In this document: positions 33,474 through 41,909 of the stretch, piece by piece
How the letters are laid out: each line of letters opens with the position of its first letter
Position numbering within the stretch: position 1 is the first letter of the stretch
Assembly (NCBI GenBank): GCA_030427705.1
Contig: JAUIBR010000031.1
Span: forward strand, 1 to 64,000
Length of the DNA: 64,000 nucleotides
From: a bacterium
Lineage (GTDB): Bacteria; Myxococcota_A; Bradymonadia; Bradymonadales; Bradymonadaceae
Direction of reading: 5' to 3'
Made by a program: the position numbers and the translations under genes
Notes under the pieces: model-generated
What the model saw: only the letters and a program-made list of their open reading frames with translations
What the model was told of the DNA's origin: nothing
Database searches by the model: none

Positions 33474-35432
33474 TTGCATACGCATTCCGTCAGTTTTGGG
33501 CTTCTGATAGCCGCACTTGCAGCGCTGCTGGCGGGACCGCTGCTTTTCTACAAGTCGTCAGAGCGACAGCTTCGACGTCGGTTCTTGAACGGCTTCGTTC
33601 AGACCTCAGTTTCCGGGTTGGTAATATTCTTCGTATTACCAGATGTGCTTGGGGAGCTTGGTCTTTCAGCATTTCTACTATTGTTCGCGGGACTACTGGT
33701 TCCGGTGCTGATGGAGTCGTTCTCTGGCTTTGCGGCGCGTACGACTCACCTTGCCGCGCTATCCTTGGCCTTGATCGGGCTGATCTTGCACACGGCGATC
33801 GATGGCGTGGTGTTGTCACACGAATCCCACGCTCAATACTGGGCATTGGCGATTGCGGTCGTGCTGCACCGAATTCCCGTGGGCATCGTGGCGTGGAAGA
33901 TAGTGGTCGACCGTTTTGACGCGAAGCGTGCGTGGGCGGTGTTGGCCCTCATTGGGTGCGGCACCATTGCTGGTTTCGTGGGCGGGGAATCGATTACTTC
34001 CACAGGCCCGCTGGTCGCGGGATTTCAGGCATTTGTCGCCGGTTCACTGTTGCATGTCATCGGACATTCACATGATGACCACGATCATGGGCACTGTTGC
34101 GGTCCCAGTGAGCAAGGGCGCAAGTGGAGTGAAGGAATCGGCGCGTTGGTCGGCATCCTAATCCTGTTCATTCCGCCATTATTGGTGGAACACGATCATG
34201 GCCACGGCCACGAACTGGGGGCGATGGCCAATCGCTTCCTGCACCTCGCCCTCGAAAGCGCTCCGGCGCTGCTGCTGGGATATATTCTGGCTGGCGCCGT
34301 TGGAGCGATGCTTCCTGCTCGAACCGTAGCTTGGGTTTCGAGCGGTCCAAAGTTGGCTCAGGCGACGAAGGGCATGGCGATGGGTATCCCGTTGCCGATC
34401 TGTTCCTGCGGTGTGGTGCCCCTGTACGAGGGGCTGGTGAAACGCGGCGTTCCACCCGCTGCGGCGATGGCGTTCCTTATCGCAACTCCCGAGATTGGAA
34501 TCGAGTCTTTCCTGCTTTCGATTCCGCTTCTGGGTCTGGAGGTCACGGGCGTCCGGCTGGCAGGCGCGGCGATTGTTGCGTTGATCGCAGGTTTGGTCGT
34601 TGGGTCAGGGGTGAAGTCGTTTGAAGTTGGCGATTCGATGGCGTTTACTGGCGGAGCGAAAGACAAGGTCGCTGCTGCCAAACATTTCATTCAGGATGTT
34701 TTGGATGATACGGCGGGTTGGATCCTTTTCGGACTTATTATCGCGGCCTATTTCGAACCTGGATCGTTAACGGAGTCGCTTCAGTCCTTCTCTCCTGAGG
34801 CACAGATCATCGCGTTCGCGAGCTTGGGTATTCCGGTTTATGTCTGCGCCTCTGGTGCAACACCTTTGGCGGCGGCGTTGATCTTCGCCGGGGCCTCACC
34901 TGGTGCCGCGATCGCGTTTCTATTAGCTGGGCCGGCCACAAATGTGACGACGTTTGGGGTGTTGGCTCGCCTACATGGACGCAAGGTGGCGATCGCGTTT
35001 GGGCTTACGGTGTTCTTCAGCGCAGTGGCCGTGGGAATCGGGGTTGATGCGATGATCCCCGGAACGTTGGTGCCGAACCATTTGAACGAGTCCCATCATG
35101 TCGCGTGGACGGCGATGCAATGGGTTAGCTTGGTCGCGATTACGTTGATGGTTGCCGATTCGGTGCTGCGGATGGGCCCATCGGAGTTTCTGGCGAGTGT
35201 GACTTCGTTGGGAGGTCATGACGACCATGGGCACGGCCACGATCACGATCATCACGGTCATGATCATGGCCATAGCTGCGGTCACTCTCATGATCACGAC
35301 CATGACCATGACCATCACGACCATGACCATCACGACCATGAGCATGACCATCACGGCCATGAGCATGACCATCATGACCACGACCATCATGACCACCATC
35401 ATCACGACGATGATCATGACCATGACCACTAA
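33474..35432 (+). CDS. ZIP-like/ArsP-type (DUF318) permease fusion with His-rich tail
   Basis: A 652-residue metal transporter in three parts. Residues about 1-200 resemble a ZIP transporter: HTAIDGVVL and LHRIPVGI correspond to the two metal-binding helices, but the second has Val where ZIP proteins have Glu; a short His-Asp run follows. Residues about 235-550 are a DUF318/ArsP-type permease with PLPICSCGVVPL, LIATPEIG and GIPVYVCASGATPLAAAL, as in Cu/Zn efflux proteins of the SO_0444 kind. The last 75 residues are almost only His, Asp and Gly. The TTG start has GGAG 5 bases upstream. It probably exports zinc or a related cation; direction is inferred. Confidence 0.75.
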   Translation: MHTHSVSFGLLIAALAALLAGPLLFYKSSERQLRRRFLNGFVQTSVSGLVIFFVLPDVLGELGLSAFLLLFAGLLVPVLMESFSGFAARTTHLAALSLALIGLILHTAIDGVVLSHESHAQYWALAIAVVLHRIPVGIVAWKIVVDRFDAKRAWAVLALIGCGTIAGFVGGESITSTGPLVAGFQAFVAGSLLHVIGHSHDDHDHGHCCGPSEQGRKWSEGIGALVGILILFIPPLLVEHDHGHGHELGAMANRFLHLALESAPALLLGYILAGAVGAMLPARTVAWVSSGPKLAQATKGMAMGIPLPICSCGVVPLYEGLVKRGVPPAAAMAFLIATPEIGIESFLLSIPLLGLEVTGVRLAGAAIVALIAGLVVGSGVKSFEVGDSMAFTGGAKDKVAAAKHFIQDVLDDTAGWILFGLIIAAYFEPGSLTESLQSFSPEAQIIAFASLGIPVYVCASGATPLAAALIFAGASPGAAIAFLLAGPATNVTTFGVLARLHGRKVAIAFGLTVFFSAVAVGIGVDAMIPGTLVPNHLNESHHVAWTAMQWVSLVAITLMVADSVLRMGPSEFLASVTSLGGHDDHGHGHDHDHHGHDHGHSCGHSHDHDHDHDHHDHDHHDHEHDHHGHEHDHHDHDHHDHHHHDDDHDHDH

Positions 35433-35435
35433 TCG

Positions 35436-35804
35436 CTAGTCGCAATCCTTGCAGACACCGAAGAGTGTGAGTTCGTGGCGGGCGACCGAGAACCCTTCAG
35501 GCGCAAGTTTGCGCCATCCTTCAGCACAGCCGTGAATATCGTACACCTTGCCACATGCGTCACAGACGAAGTGATGATGGTGACCGATGTCCGCAAGCTC
35601 ATATCGCGCCGGTTGCCCGGCGATCTCAACGAGCTCAAGCCAGCCTTCAGAATGGAAGGCCTTAAGATTTCGGTAGACGGTGGCGATCCCAATTCCTGGG
35701 ACCAGCTCTTCGGAGAGTTCCTGAACTTCTTGCGCCGTCAGGGGGCGAGAAGCGTCAGACAAAACCGCTCGAATTGCATCGCGCTGTTCTGTCTTTCGGC
35801 TCAC
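35436..35804 (-). CDS. Fur-family metal-responsive regulator
   Basis: A 122-residue repressor of the Fur/Zur/PerR family. The N-terminal winged helix has ATVYRNLKAF as recognition helix; a GHHHHFVCDACG motif carries the sensing-site His residues and C81/C84, which with C118/C121 form the structural zinc site. It is convergent with the permease gene, 3 bases apart, and overlaps dksA by four bases in the same operon. The likely targets are the permease and perhaps the oxygenase. Whether it senses zinc, iron or peroxide cannot be read from the sequence; the permease context favours zinc. Confidence 0.88.
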   Translation of the reverse strand: MSRKTEQRDAIRAVLSDASRPLTAQEVQELSEELVPGIGIATVYRNLKAFHSEGWLELVEIAGQPARYELADIGHHHHFVCDACGKVYDIHGCAEGWRKLAPEGFSVARHELTLFGVCKDCD

Positions 35805-36208
35805 AGACGTCGACTCTTACCCATTTCACGCTCGAGCATTTCTTTGTGCTCGATTGAGTAGCGCGTCCAAGGACGTACTTCGAGTCGCTTACGCGAGATT
35901 GGTTCGCCGGTGCCCTCGCAAAGGCCGTACTCACCATTGTCGAATTTGCCGAGAGCGCGTTCAATCTGCTTAAGGAGCTTTTGCTCTTTGTCAGCAAGAC
36001 GCATCAGGTAAGCCTGGTCCGAGATTCGGCCAGCTTGGTCGAGCTCATCTGCAGGACGGTCGTGGTCGACCATCGCTTCGTTCAGGTGGCGACTGAGTCG
36101 CTCACGAACAGCATCTCGCTCTTGTAGAAGTCGCTGTTTGAATTGCTCAAGGTCCTCTGCGGTGAGCTCATCATCTTCAAAGACTTCTTCTTTTTTCTTC
36201 TTTGCCAT
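35801..36208 (-). CDS. dksA: DksA/TraR-family protein without a full zinc finger
   Basis: A 135-residue DksA-like protein; DksA enters the RNA polymerase secondary channel and modifies initiation with ppGpp. The coiled-coil tip motif is intact (DELDQA, residues 54-59). The zinc finger is degenerate: of four expected Cys only C97 is left, with T100, S118 and H121 at the others' places. Zinc-independent DksA paralogues work under zinc shortage in other bacteria, and co-transcription with a Fur-family gene beside a metal permease fits that picture. GAGG lies ahead of the ATG. It overlaps the Fur-family gene by four bases. Confidence 0.85.
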   Translation of the reverse strand: MAKKKKEEVFEDDELTAEDLEQFKQRLLQERDAVRERLSRHLNEAMVDHDRPADELDQAGRISDQAYLMRLADKEQKLLKQIERALGKFDNGEYGLCEGTGEPISRKRLEVRPWTRYSIEHKEMLEREMGKSRRL

Positions 36209-36225
36209 TTAAGACCTCATAAAGG

Positions 36226-36255
36226 GAGACCACATTATCCAGTTACAATGGTCTC
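36226..36255. promoter_or_regulatory. Inverted repeat upstream of dksA
   Basis: GAGACCA (36226-36232) and TGGTCTC (36249-36255) form a perfect 7-base inverted repeat with a 16-base spacer, 18 bases upstream of the dksA start. It may be an operator of the dksA-fur operon. In the rest of the 216-base gap to the next gene I see only a bulged hairpin (36251-36271) and no clear promoter. Confidence 0.35.
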
Positions 36256-36424
36256 TCGTTTCGAGGAGACGCAATGCGCGCCGGGAGCCAAATGACTCCA
36301 TTCCTAGGGGTCATGGGTTTTAGCGCAACTGGTGTTTAATGTCGACGGTTTTCCCGTTTCTTTCATGCAATTGCGAACATCTGCTAGGGTACGCCCATCA
36401 CATTCATGGTTACAGGTATCAGTT

Positions 36425-37603
36425 ATGAAACGAAGTATAGCACTTATCTTGGCATTTGGTCTCCTCGCGGCGTGCGGCGATGACGCCGAGAAAAAAGGCG
36501 ACGGGAACAACGCGAACAACGTCAACAACGTCAACAACGCGAATAACGTTAACAACGCGAACAACGCGAACAACTCGAACAACGCCAACAACGTTGAGAT
36601 TCCCGCGTTCTCGGCGCTCACCGCCGGTGAGTACAACGAGATCATTCCGGGAGGAGAGACAACGTGTTCTCGTGGAACCGAATTCGCGTTCTTTGTTTGG
36701 CCGGGTGACCCAAACAAGGTCGTGGTGAATTATTTTGGCGGCGGCGCTTGCTGGAACGCGCAGACGTGTTCGGTGGCCGGGGCTATCTTCAGCGAAGACA
36801 TCGATGACGTGCGCGCGGGTGCGGCGGCAGGTCTGTTCCCCGGCATGTTTGACATGACGGACGAACGCAATCCATTCCGCGATTGGACGCATATCGTTAT
36901 TCCATACTGCACAGGCGACGTTCATTGGGGGAATGCCACAACGAGTTATGGCAACTTCGAGATCGAGCATAAAGGCGCCATTAACTCGCAGACGGTGCTG
37001 GATTGGACCAAAGAGAACCTCGGCGATGCCGACAAGATGTTCGTGACCGGCTGCAGTGCTGGGTCCTACGGTTCGATCATGTGGGCTGCCCACATTGCGG
37101 AGCAGTGGCCTGAGGCGAGCATCTATCACTTTGGTGATGCGGGCGCGGGGATCATCACGCCTGACTTCTTCCAAGACAGCTTCCCTTCATGGAATGCTGA
37201 GGCGTCTTTCCCGAACTGGATCGACTCGTTGGACCCTGCCCAGATCGACATTCTCTCCACGAACCTGCCGTACCTCTACAACAACATCGCAGCCGCGTAT
37301 CCGAACGCGGTATTCTCGCAGTACAACACGTTGTTGGACGAGAATCAGACGTTCTATTACGAGGCCATGGGCGGCGAGGGCGGCGCGCAAGGTTGGTCGG
37401 CGAAAATGCTGGATTCGAACGGGCAAATCACGGCGAACAACTATTACAATTGGTTGGCCGAAGGTGAGCAACACTGCATCATTCCTTACGAGAACTTCTA
37501 CACGACCGAAACCAACGGCGTGAAGTTGGTCGACTGGCTCGACGATATGGTCAACGATCGCGGAATCGATGACGTCACCTGCGCAACGTGCATTACTGAT
37601 TAA
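36425..37603 (+). CDS. Pectinacetylesterase-family lipoprotein with Asn-rich linker
   Basis: An exported, lipid-anchored serine esterase of 392 residues. Signal peptide with lipobox LAAC (C17), then about ten Asn-Asn-x triplets (residues 28-56), then the esterase. Catalytic features of the pectinacetylesterase/Notum family are the oxyanion YFGGGACWN, nucleophile S211 in GCSAGSYG, D238 in GDAGAG and H350 in EGEQHC. The mature enzyme is Cys- and Trp-rich. The Asn-rich linker probably holds the domain away from the outer membrane. The start was set at the ATG that gives the signal peptide. It lies 9 bases before the next lipoprotein gene. Confidence 0.88.
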   Translation: MKRSIALILAFGLLAACGDDAEKKGDGNNANNVNNVNNANNVNNANNANNSNNANNVEIPAFSALTAGEYNEIIPGGETTCSRGTEFAFFVWPGDPNKVVVNYFGGGACWNAQTCSVAGAIFSEDIDDVRAGAAAGLFPGMFDMTDERNPFRDWTHIVIPYCTGDVHWGNATTSYGNFEIEHKGAINSQTVLDWTKENLGDADKMFVTGCSAGSYGSIMWAAHIAEQWPEASIYHFGDAGAGIITPDFFQDSFPSWNAEASFPNWIDSLDPAQIDILSTNLPYLYNNIAAAYPNAVFSQYNTLLDENQTFYYEAMGGEGGAQGWSAKMLDSNGQITANNYYNWLAEGEQHCIIPYENFYTTETNGVKLVDWLDDMVNDRGIDDVTCATCITD

Positions 37604-37612
37604 AGAACAATC

Positions 37613-38845
37613 ATGAAGATTAGGGTTTTGGGGCTGCCAATTGCGGCCCTCGTGTGCTTGGCGTGTAGCGGTGGAACGCCGCAGACTGCGCCAGATTCAC
37701 CCAACGCGAATACGACTAACAACGCCAACAACGTTGCCGACATGTCGACGCCAACGACGGTGCGAATTGCGACGTTCAACACGTCGCTGTTCCGCGAGAA
37801 TTCGGGCCAGTTGGTGTCCGATCTGGAAGGCTCAGACGACGTTCAGGCGAAGAAGGTTGCTGAAGTCATCCAACGGATGCGACCTGACATCGTGTTGTTG
37901 AACGAGTTTGACTATCAGGCTGATGGTGAGGCGCTGCAGCGGTTCCAATCGAACTACCTGGCTGTGTCACAAAATGGCGCCGAGGTTATCGAATACGCTT
38001 CGTCCGCTGTTTTCGCTTCCAACACCGGAGTTCACAGCGGCAAGGACCTGGATAACTCGGGAAGCGTTGTGTCCGAGCCGGGTTCCCGGGAGTACGGTGG
38101 GGACGCCTTTGGATTTGGCGTGTTCGAGGGGCAGTACGGGTTTGCCGTGCTCTCCAAGTACCCGTTGGGCGAAACTCGGACCTTCCAGAAGTTCCTGTGG
38201 AAGGACATGCCGGACAACGTATTGCCGCAAGATTGGTACGAGGCGGACGAGCGCGAGGTGTTTCGCCTGAGCTCGAAGAATCACGTGGATGTGATCGCGG
38301 ACGTCAACGGTACTCCAATCCATCTGCTCTTGAGTCATCCGACTCCTCCGGCTTTCGATGGGCCGGAAGACCGCAATGGGCGCCGCAACAACGACGAGAT
38401 TCGCTTCTGGTTGGACTATGTCACTGGCGCCGATTACATGACCGATGACGCTGGCGTTTCCGGGCCGTTGGCGAACGACGCCGCATTCGTAATCTTGGGA
38501 GACCTGAACTCTGACCCGGTCGATGGCGAGCCCGGTCGAGATGCGATGATGAAACTGTTGGCGTCTGAGCGCACGCAGGACCCGATGCCCAAGAGTGAAG
38601 GCGCAGTCGAGGCCACAGCCCAACAGGGGCAGGCGAACGCCCAGCAATCTGGGGACTCAGCACTCGATACAGCCGATTTCAGCGATGGAATGGTTGGAAA
38701 CCTGCGCGTTGACTACACGATTCCTTCGTCGAATCTGACGGTCCTTTCGTCCGGTGTGTTCTGGCCCAAACAAGAAGACGCGCTCGCCGATTTGGCGACC
38801 GCGTCTGATCATCACTTAGTTTGGGTCGAGATCGAAGTGCCCTAA
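37613..38845 (+). CDS. Endonuclease/exonuclease/phosphatase-family lipoprotein
   Basis: A secreted, lipid-anchored member of the EEP superfamily, 410 residues. The signal peptide ends at C18 (CLAC); a short Asn-rich linker (NNANN) follows. Catalytic motifs are IATFNTSLF, LLNEFD with the metal-binding Glu, LLSHPTPP, ILGDLNSDPVDG and the closing SDHHLV. Members act on DNA or phosphoesters such as lipids; the substrate is unknown. A Gln-Ala-rich insertion (about 335-350) is present before the last motif. It shares its stop tetranucleotide CTAA with the convergent Cys-rich gene. Possibly co-transcribed with the esterase gene. Confidence 0.9.
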   Translation: MKIRVLGLPIAALVCLACSGGTPQTAPDSPNANTTNNANNVADMSTPTTVRIATFNTSLFRENSGQLVSDLEGSDDVQAKKVAEVIQRMRPDIVLLNEFDYQADGEALQRFQSNYLAVSQNGAEVIEYASSAVFASNTGVHSGKDLDNSGSVVSEPGSREYGGDAFGFGVFEGQYGFAVLSKYPLGETRTFQKFLWKDMPDNVLPQDWYEADEREVFRLSSKNHVDVIADVNGTPIHLLLSHPTPPAFDGPEDRNGRRNNDEIRFWLDYVTGADYMTDDAGVSGPLANDAAFVILGDLNSDPVDGEPGRDAMMKLLASERTQDPMPKSEGAVEATAQQGQANAQQSGDSALDTADFSDGMVGNLRVDYTIPSSNLTVLSSGVFWPKQEDALADLATASDHHLVWVEIEVP

Positions 38846-40455
38846 GGGAGATCGCACCCGGTAACGGTGGTGCCAAACAGGGGATCTGTGTAGGTCTGGC
38901 AGACATAACCTTGGCGACAATCCAAGCTCGTGGTGCATTCGTCGATGCAATAGGCGGAACCACCGCCGAGCACGTTCCCAAGCAGTCCACCGTTACACAC
39001 GCTTCCTGCTGGGCAGCTACCCAGTCCTGGGAAACTAAACTGGCATTCGAATGTGCACATCCCGCCTGGGAATCCGCTCGAAGCCAATGCACAAATCGCC
39101 GTGGTGCCGCCGTCGCATTGGTAGACACCCGTGCATGCGCCCCCAACAGGCACACTGCCGATTCCAGACGGCGAACATTCGTTGGTAGGGCCGTTCTGAT
39201 CCCCGTCGGTGTTGTAGCACTCGTAGCCGGTCCGACAGTCGTTGTCGGCGATGCAGTTGGACATACAAAAACCCGCTTCGGTTTGTGATTCGAACGCGCA
39301 GTGGCTGCCAGATGGGCAGTCATTGTCGAAGAAGCATTCCTTGCTGCAGTAGCCGCCAAGGAAGTTTGGATTTGTGCCACAGAACCCCCCTGCCGTAGAG
39401 CAATCATTGTCCGACGAGCATGCATCACCGATGTCGGACGTGCCTTGATTCACCACACATTGGAAATTCTGGCAGCTCTGCCCGACGGGGCACCCGCCGC
39501 AGTTCAGATTGCCCGTACCGCAGCCATTTGGCGGCGTTCCGCACTGATTCGCCTGGCAGGTCAGTGGCATGCAGGTGCAATCGAGATCTGTGGGGTAGCT
39601 GCAGTTTGATGGGCAGCAGCCATCGCCACTTTGGCAAACCGTGATCGGCGTATTGCTGCACGAGACATTGCACATCGATGGAGAGCCAGCGATTGCGTCT
39701 GCGGTGCAGGCGTTGTTGTCGACACAGCTTGTGGGGCAGTTTCCGTCGCATGTCTCGCCGGCTTCAACCGTGTTGTTGCCACATTCTGCGGTGCAGTCCG
39801 GGTCGTTGGTTTGATTGCAGTTCGATGGGCAACAGCCGTCAGCCGCACCACATGCGGTGATTGGCATGTTGGTGCATTGCAGGCTGCAGTTGGCCGCGCT
39901 CCCGGTTGTGATGTCGGAGGTGCACGCGTTGTTGTCGTTGCAGGTTGTTGGGCAGTTTCCGTCGCATGTTTCGCCATCATCGACGGTGCCATTGCCGCAG
40001 GTAGGGGAACAATCGGAGTCCGTCTCGAAGCTGCAACCATCCGGGCAACATCCGTCACCTGCGGAGCATCCGGTAATGATGGAGTATTCGCATGCGGCAG
40101 AGCAGCTGGCCGCGTTTCCGGTCACAGTTCCAACCGTGCACGCGTTTCCGTCTTCACATGAGTTAGGGCAAGAGCCATCACCCGTTGGGATGCCTGAGTC
40201 GCAGTTTTCGCCCGCGTCAATCTGGCCATTGCCGCACAACATCAAGTTGTTCTCGTTGTTCTCATTATTGAGATTGTTTGAGTTATTAACGTTGTTGATG
40301 TTGTTGACGTTGTTGATGTTGTTAACGTTGTTAACGTTGTTGGCGTTGTTAACGTTGTTCGCGTTGTTCGGGTTTTGGCTCCCAGGCTTCTTGGGGTCAT
40401 CACCGCAAGCAACAAGGCTCAACGCGAGTACGAATAAAATGATGGCGCGGGTCAT
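38842..40455 (-). CDS. Cys-rich repeat lipoprotein with Asn-rich linker
   Basis: A large surface-type lipoprotein of 537 residues. The lipobox is LVAC (C17), followed by about 14 Asn-Asn-x triplets (about 29-70). Then come CGNGQIDAGENCD-type modules of the kind common in Myxococcota, repeated three times as units of about 65 residues that contain CGNxTVxxGETCDGNCP, NNACT and DGCCPxxC. The C-terminal half has further Cys-rich knots (CSSDNDC, CFFDNDCPSGSHC, CIADNDCRTGYEC). All Cys are probably in disulfides. Function unknown; the design is that of an adhesive or structural surface protein. Confidence 0.8.
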   Translation of the reverse strand: MTRAIILFVLALSLVACGDDPKKPGSQNPNNANNVNNANNVNNVNNINNVNNINNVNNSNNLNNENNENNLMLCGNGQIDAGENCDSGIPTGDGSCPNSCEDGNACTVGTVTGNAASCSAACEYSIITGCSAGDGCCPDGCSFETDSDCSPTCGNGTVDDGETCDGNCPTTCNDNNACTSDITTGSAANCSLQCTNMPITACGAADGCCPSNCNQTNDPDCTAECGNNTVEAGETCDGNCPTSCVDNNACTADAIAGSPSMCNVSCSNTPITVCQSGDGCCPSNCSYPTDLDCTCMPLTCQANQCGTPPNGCGTGNLNCGGCPVGQSCQNFQCVVNQGTSDIGDACSSDNDCSTAGGFCGTNPNFLGGYCSKECFFDNDCPSGSHCAFESQTEAGFCMSNCIADNDCRTGYECYNTDGDQNGPTNECSPSGIGSVPVGGACTGVYQCDGGTTAICALASSGFPGGMCTFECQFSFPGLGSCPAGSVCNGGLLGNVLGGGSAYCIDECTTSLDCRQGYVCQTYTDPLFGTTVTGCDLP

Positions 40456-40552
40456 TTTCGAACCTGTGGTTCAATTTTCAGTCAAATTCCGGCGGAATAT
40501 AGCGACTCAGGTAGGTAGAATCCACACCCGCGACCCTGAAAGAGTCTGAAAG

Positions 40553-40987
40553 TTAGTAGTCGTTTTTGTTCGGCTTTTTTCGCGACTTTTTGAGATCGCC
40601 GCGGCGCTTCTTGTTGTCGAGCCGCTTTCGTTTCGCCCGTTTGGAGGGTTTGGTCTTCTTGCGTGGTTTCGAGACCTTCATGGCTTCGCGAATCAGGTTC
40701 GCCATTCGTTCACGTGCGTCCTCCAGATTCGCTTTCTGTGAGCGCGAAGCCGACGCCGAAATTTTCAGCAACCCATCCGACGTAATGCGATTAGAAAGCC
40801 GTGATTTGATGCGGGCTTTCTTGACGTCCGACAGCGCCGAAGACTCGTCAACGTTCCATTCCAAGGTCACCTTGGAGTTCGTTTTGTTCACATGTTGACC
40901 GCCCGGCCCGCCAGAGCGCGAGGTCGTCCACTGCAGCTCCGCTGCCGGAATAGTGACCTTCCCATTGATTTTCAGATCGTCGCTCAT
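40553..40987 (-). CDS. arfB: Ribosome-rescue peptidyl-tRNA hydrolase ArfB
   Basis: Hydrolyses peptidyl-tRNA on ribosomes stalled at the end of broken mRNAs. The 144-residue product has the catalytic GGQ motif (residues 29-31) in SRSGGPGGQHVNKTNSKV and the long, very basic C-terminal tail (about 100-144, mostly Lys and Arg) that lies in the empty mRNA channel in E. coli ArfB. Its length excludes release factors RF1 and RF2. It is probably transcribed alone or ahead of the Cys-rich lipoprotein gene. Confidence 0.93.
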   Translation of the reverse strand: MSDDLKINGKVTIPAAELQWTTSRSGGPGGQHVNKTNSKVTLEWNVDESSALSDVKKARIKSRLSNRITSDGLLKISASASRSQKANLEDARERMANLIREAMKVSKPRKKTKPSKRAKRKRLDNKKRRGDLKKSRKKPNKNDY

Positions 40988-41034
40988 GGCATGCGTATCT
41001 CATGTTTCTGTCGCGCATTGCAATCGCGTGACCG

Positions 41035-41063
41035 TTGAAACTATTCCATTAGTCCATTAGATA
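41035..41063 (+). promoter_or_regulatory. Candidate promoter with short direct repeat
   Basis: TTGAAA and TAGATA hexamers with a 17-base spacer, 34 bases upstream of the GTG start at 41098. Two copies of CCATTAG lie within it, 8 bases apart. Confidence 0.45.
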
Positions 41064-41097
41064 GCTCGCTGTCCGTCCGTTGCTACAGAGGATTACG

Positions 41098-41850
41098 GTG
41101 GAACACGCAGAAGACTGGGAAGTTTACCCAACAACGATTCAGAATGAGTTTGCGATGGTCGCAGTCGACCTTTCGCTCAAGAACCAAGCGCCAATCCAGG
41201 GGCTCGACCGCATCTTGTGGTTCCGCGTCGCCTGGGAGACCGAAGGCGATTCTCCGATTCCCACGGCCGAGCGAATGGAAGTTCTCGATTCGATCTCAGC
41301 TTGGATCGGTGAGGAAGTGGAAACGATCGGCGGGATCGTGGCTTCGCGCATCACCTTCCAAGGGCGTCGCGAAGTATTTGTGTACGTTTCGAGCGATGTC
41401 TCAGACGCGTTTATGAGCGGAGCGCAGTTGCGTTTTCCAGACGAGGATTTCGAAGCCAAGGTTCAGCCAGACGAGGACTGGACGGTGTACCTGGAGTTCC
41501 TCTATCCGGACGTGGTTCAGTTTCACCGGATTCAGAATCAGCGAACGGTGCGGTTGTTGGGCGAGCAGGGTGATGCATTGCAGGTGCCCCGCAAGGTTGA
41601 GCACACCGCCGTGTTCCACAGTGAGGAGGCGCGTGACGAATTTGGTGCTTTCCTAATCGATAATGGGTTCGAAGTTAGAACGGTGGAGCACGAAGAGGCT
41701 GCCGAACGACCGTTCGGGGTCGTCGGAATCGCGACTCACCCAGTTGATTTGCGCTCGATCGATGGTGTTACCATGAGTCTTTTCAGTCGAATCCGCGAGC
41801 TTGGTGGTCAGTACGACGGCTGGGGCTGTGCTGTGATGAAAGTAAACTGA
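41098..41850 (+). CDS. DUF695 plus RraB-like domain protein
   Basis: A protein of 250 residues with an N-terminal domain that begins EDWEVYPTTIQNEFAMVAVDL (given here in two parts: EDWEVYPTTI and NEFAMVAVDL), the DUF695 pattern, and a C-terminal domain (about 165-250) with HSEEARDEFGAFLIDNGFEV and GGQYDGWGCAV that resembles RraB, an inhibitor of RNase E. Proteins with both domains are known but not characterised. The GTG at 41098 was chosen because AGAGGA lies 5 bases upstream; a TTG six codons earlier is less likely. The domain assignment is from pattern. Confidence 0.7.
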   Translation: MEHAEDWEVYPTTIQNEFAMVAVDLSLKNQAPIQGLDRILWFRVAWETEGDSPIPTAERMEVLDSISAWIGEEVETIGGIVASRITFQGRREVFVYVSSDVSDAFMSGAQLRFPDEDFEAKVQPDEDWTVYLEFLYPDVVQFHRIQNQRTVRLLGEQGDALQVPRKVEHTAVFHSEEARDEFGAFLIDNGFEVRTVEHEEAAERPFGVVGIATHPVDLRSIDGVTMSLFSRIRELGGQYDGWGCAVMKVN

Positions 41851-41857
41851 ATGATTG

Positions 41858-41896
41858 TAACTTTGACAGAAACGAAACATCCAACTGTCGAAGTTA
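41858..41896. promoter_or_regulatory. Long inverted repeat upstream of the porin gene
   Basis: TAACTTTGACAG (41858-41869) and CTGTCGAAGTTA (41885-41896) match as an inverted repeat at 11 of 12 positions with a 15-base spacer. The left arm contains a consensus TTGACA and the right arm ends just before the ribosome-binding GGAGG (41901-41905). No T tract follows, so it is more likely an operator or a leader hairpin that controls translation than a terminator. Confidence 0.5.
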
Positions 41897-41909
41897 GTAC
41901 GGAGGTTCA

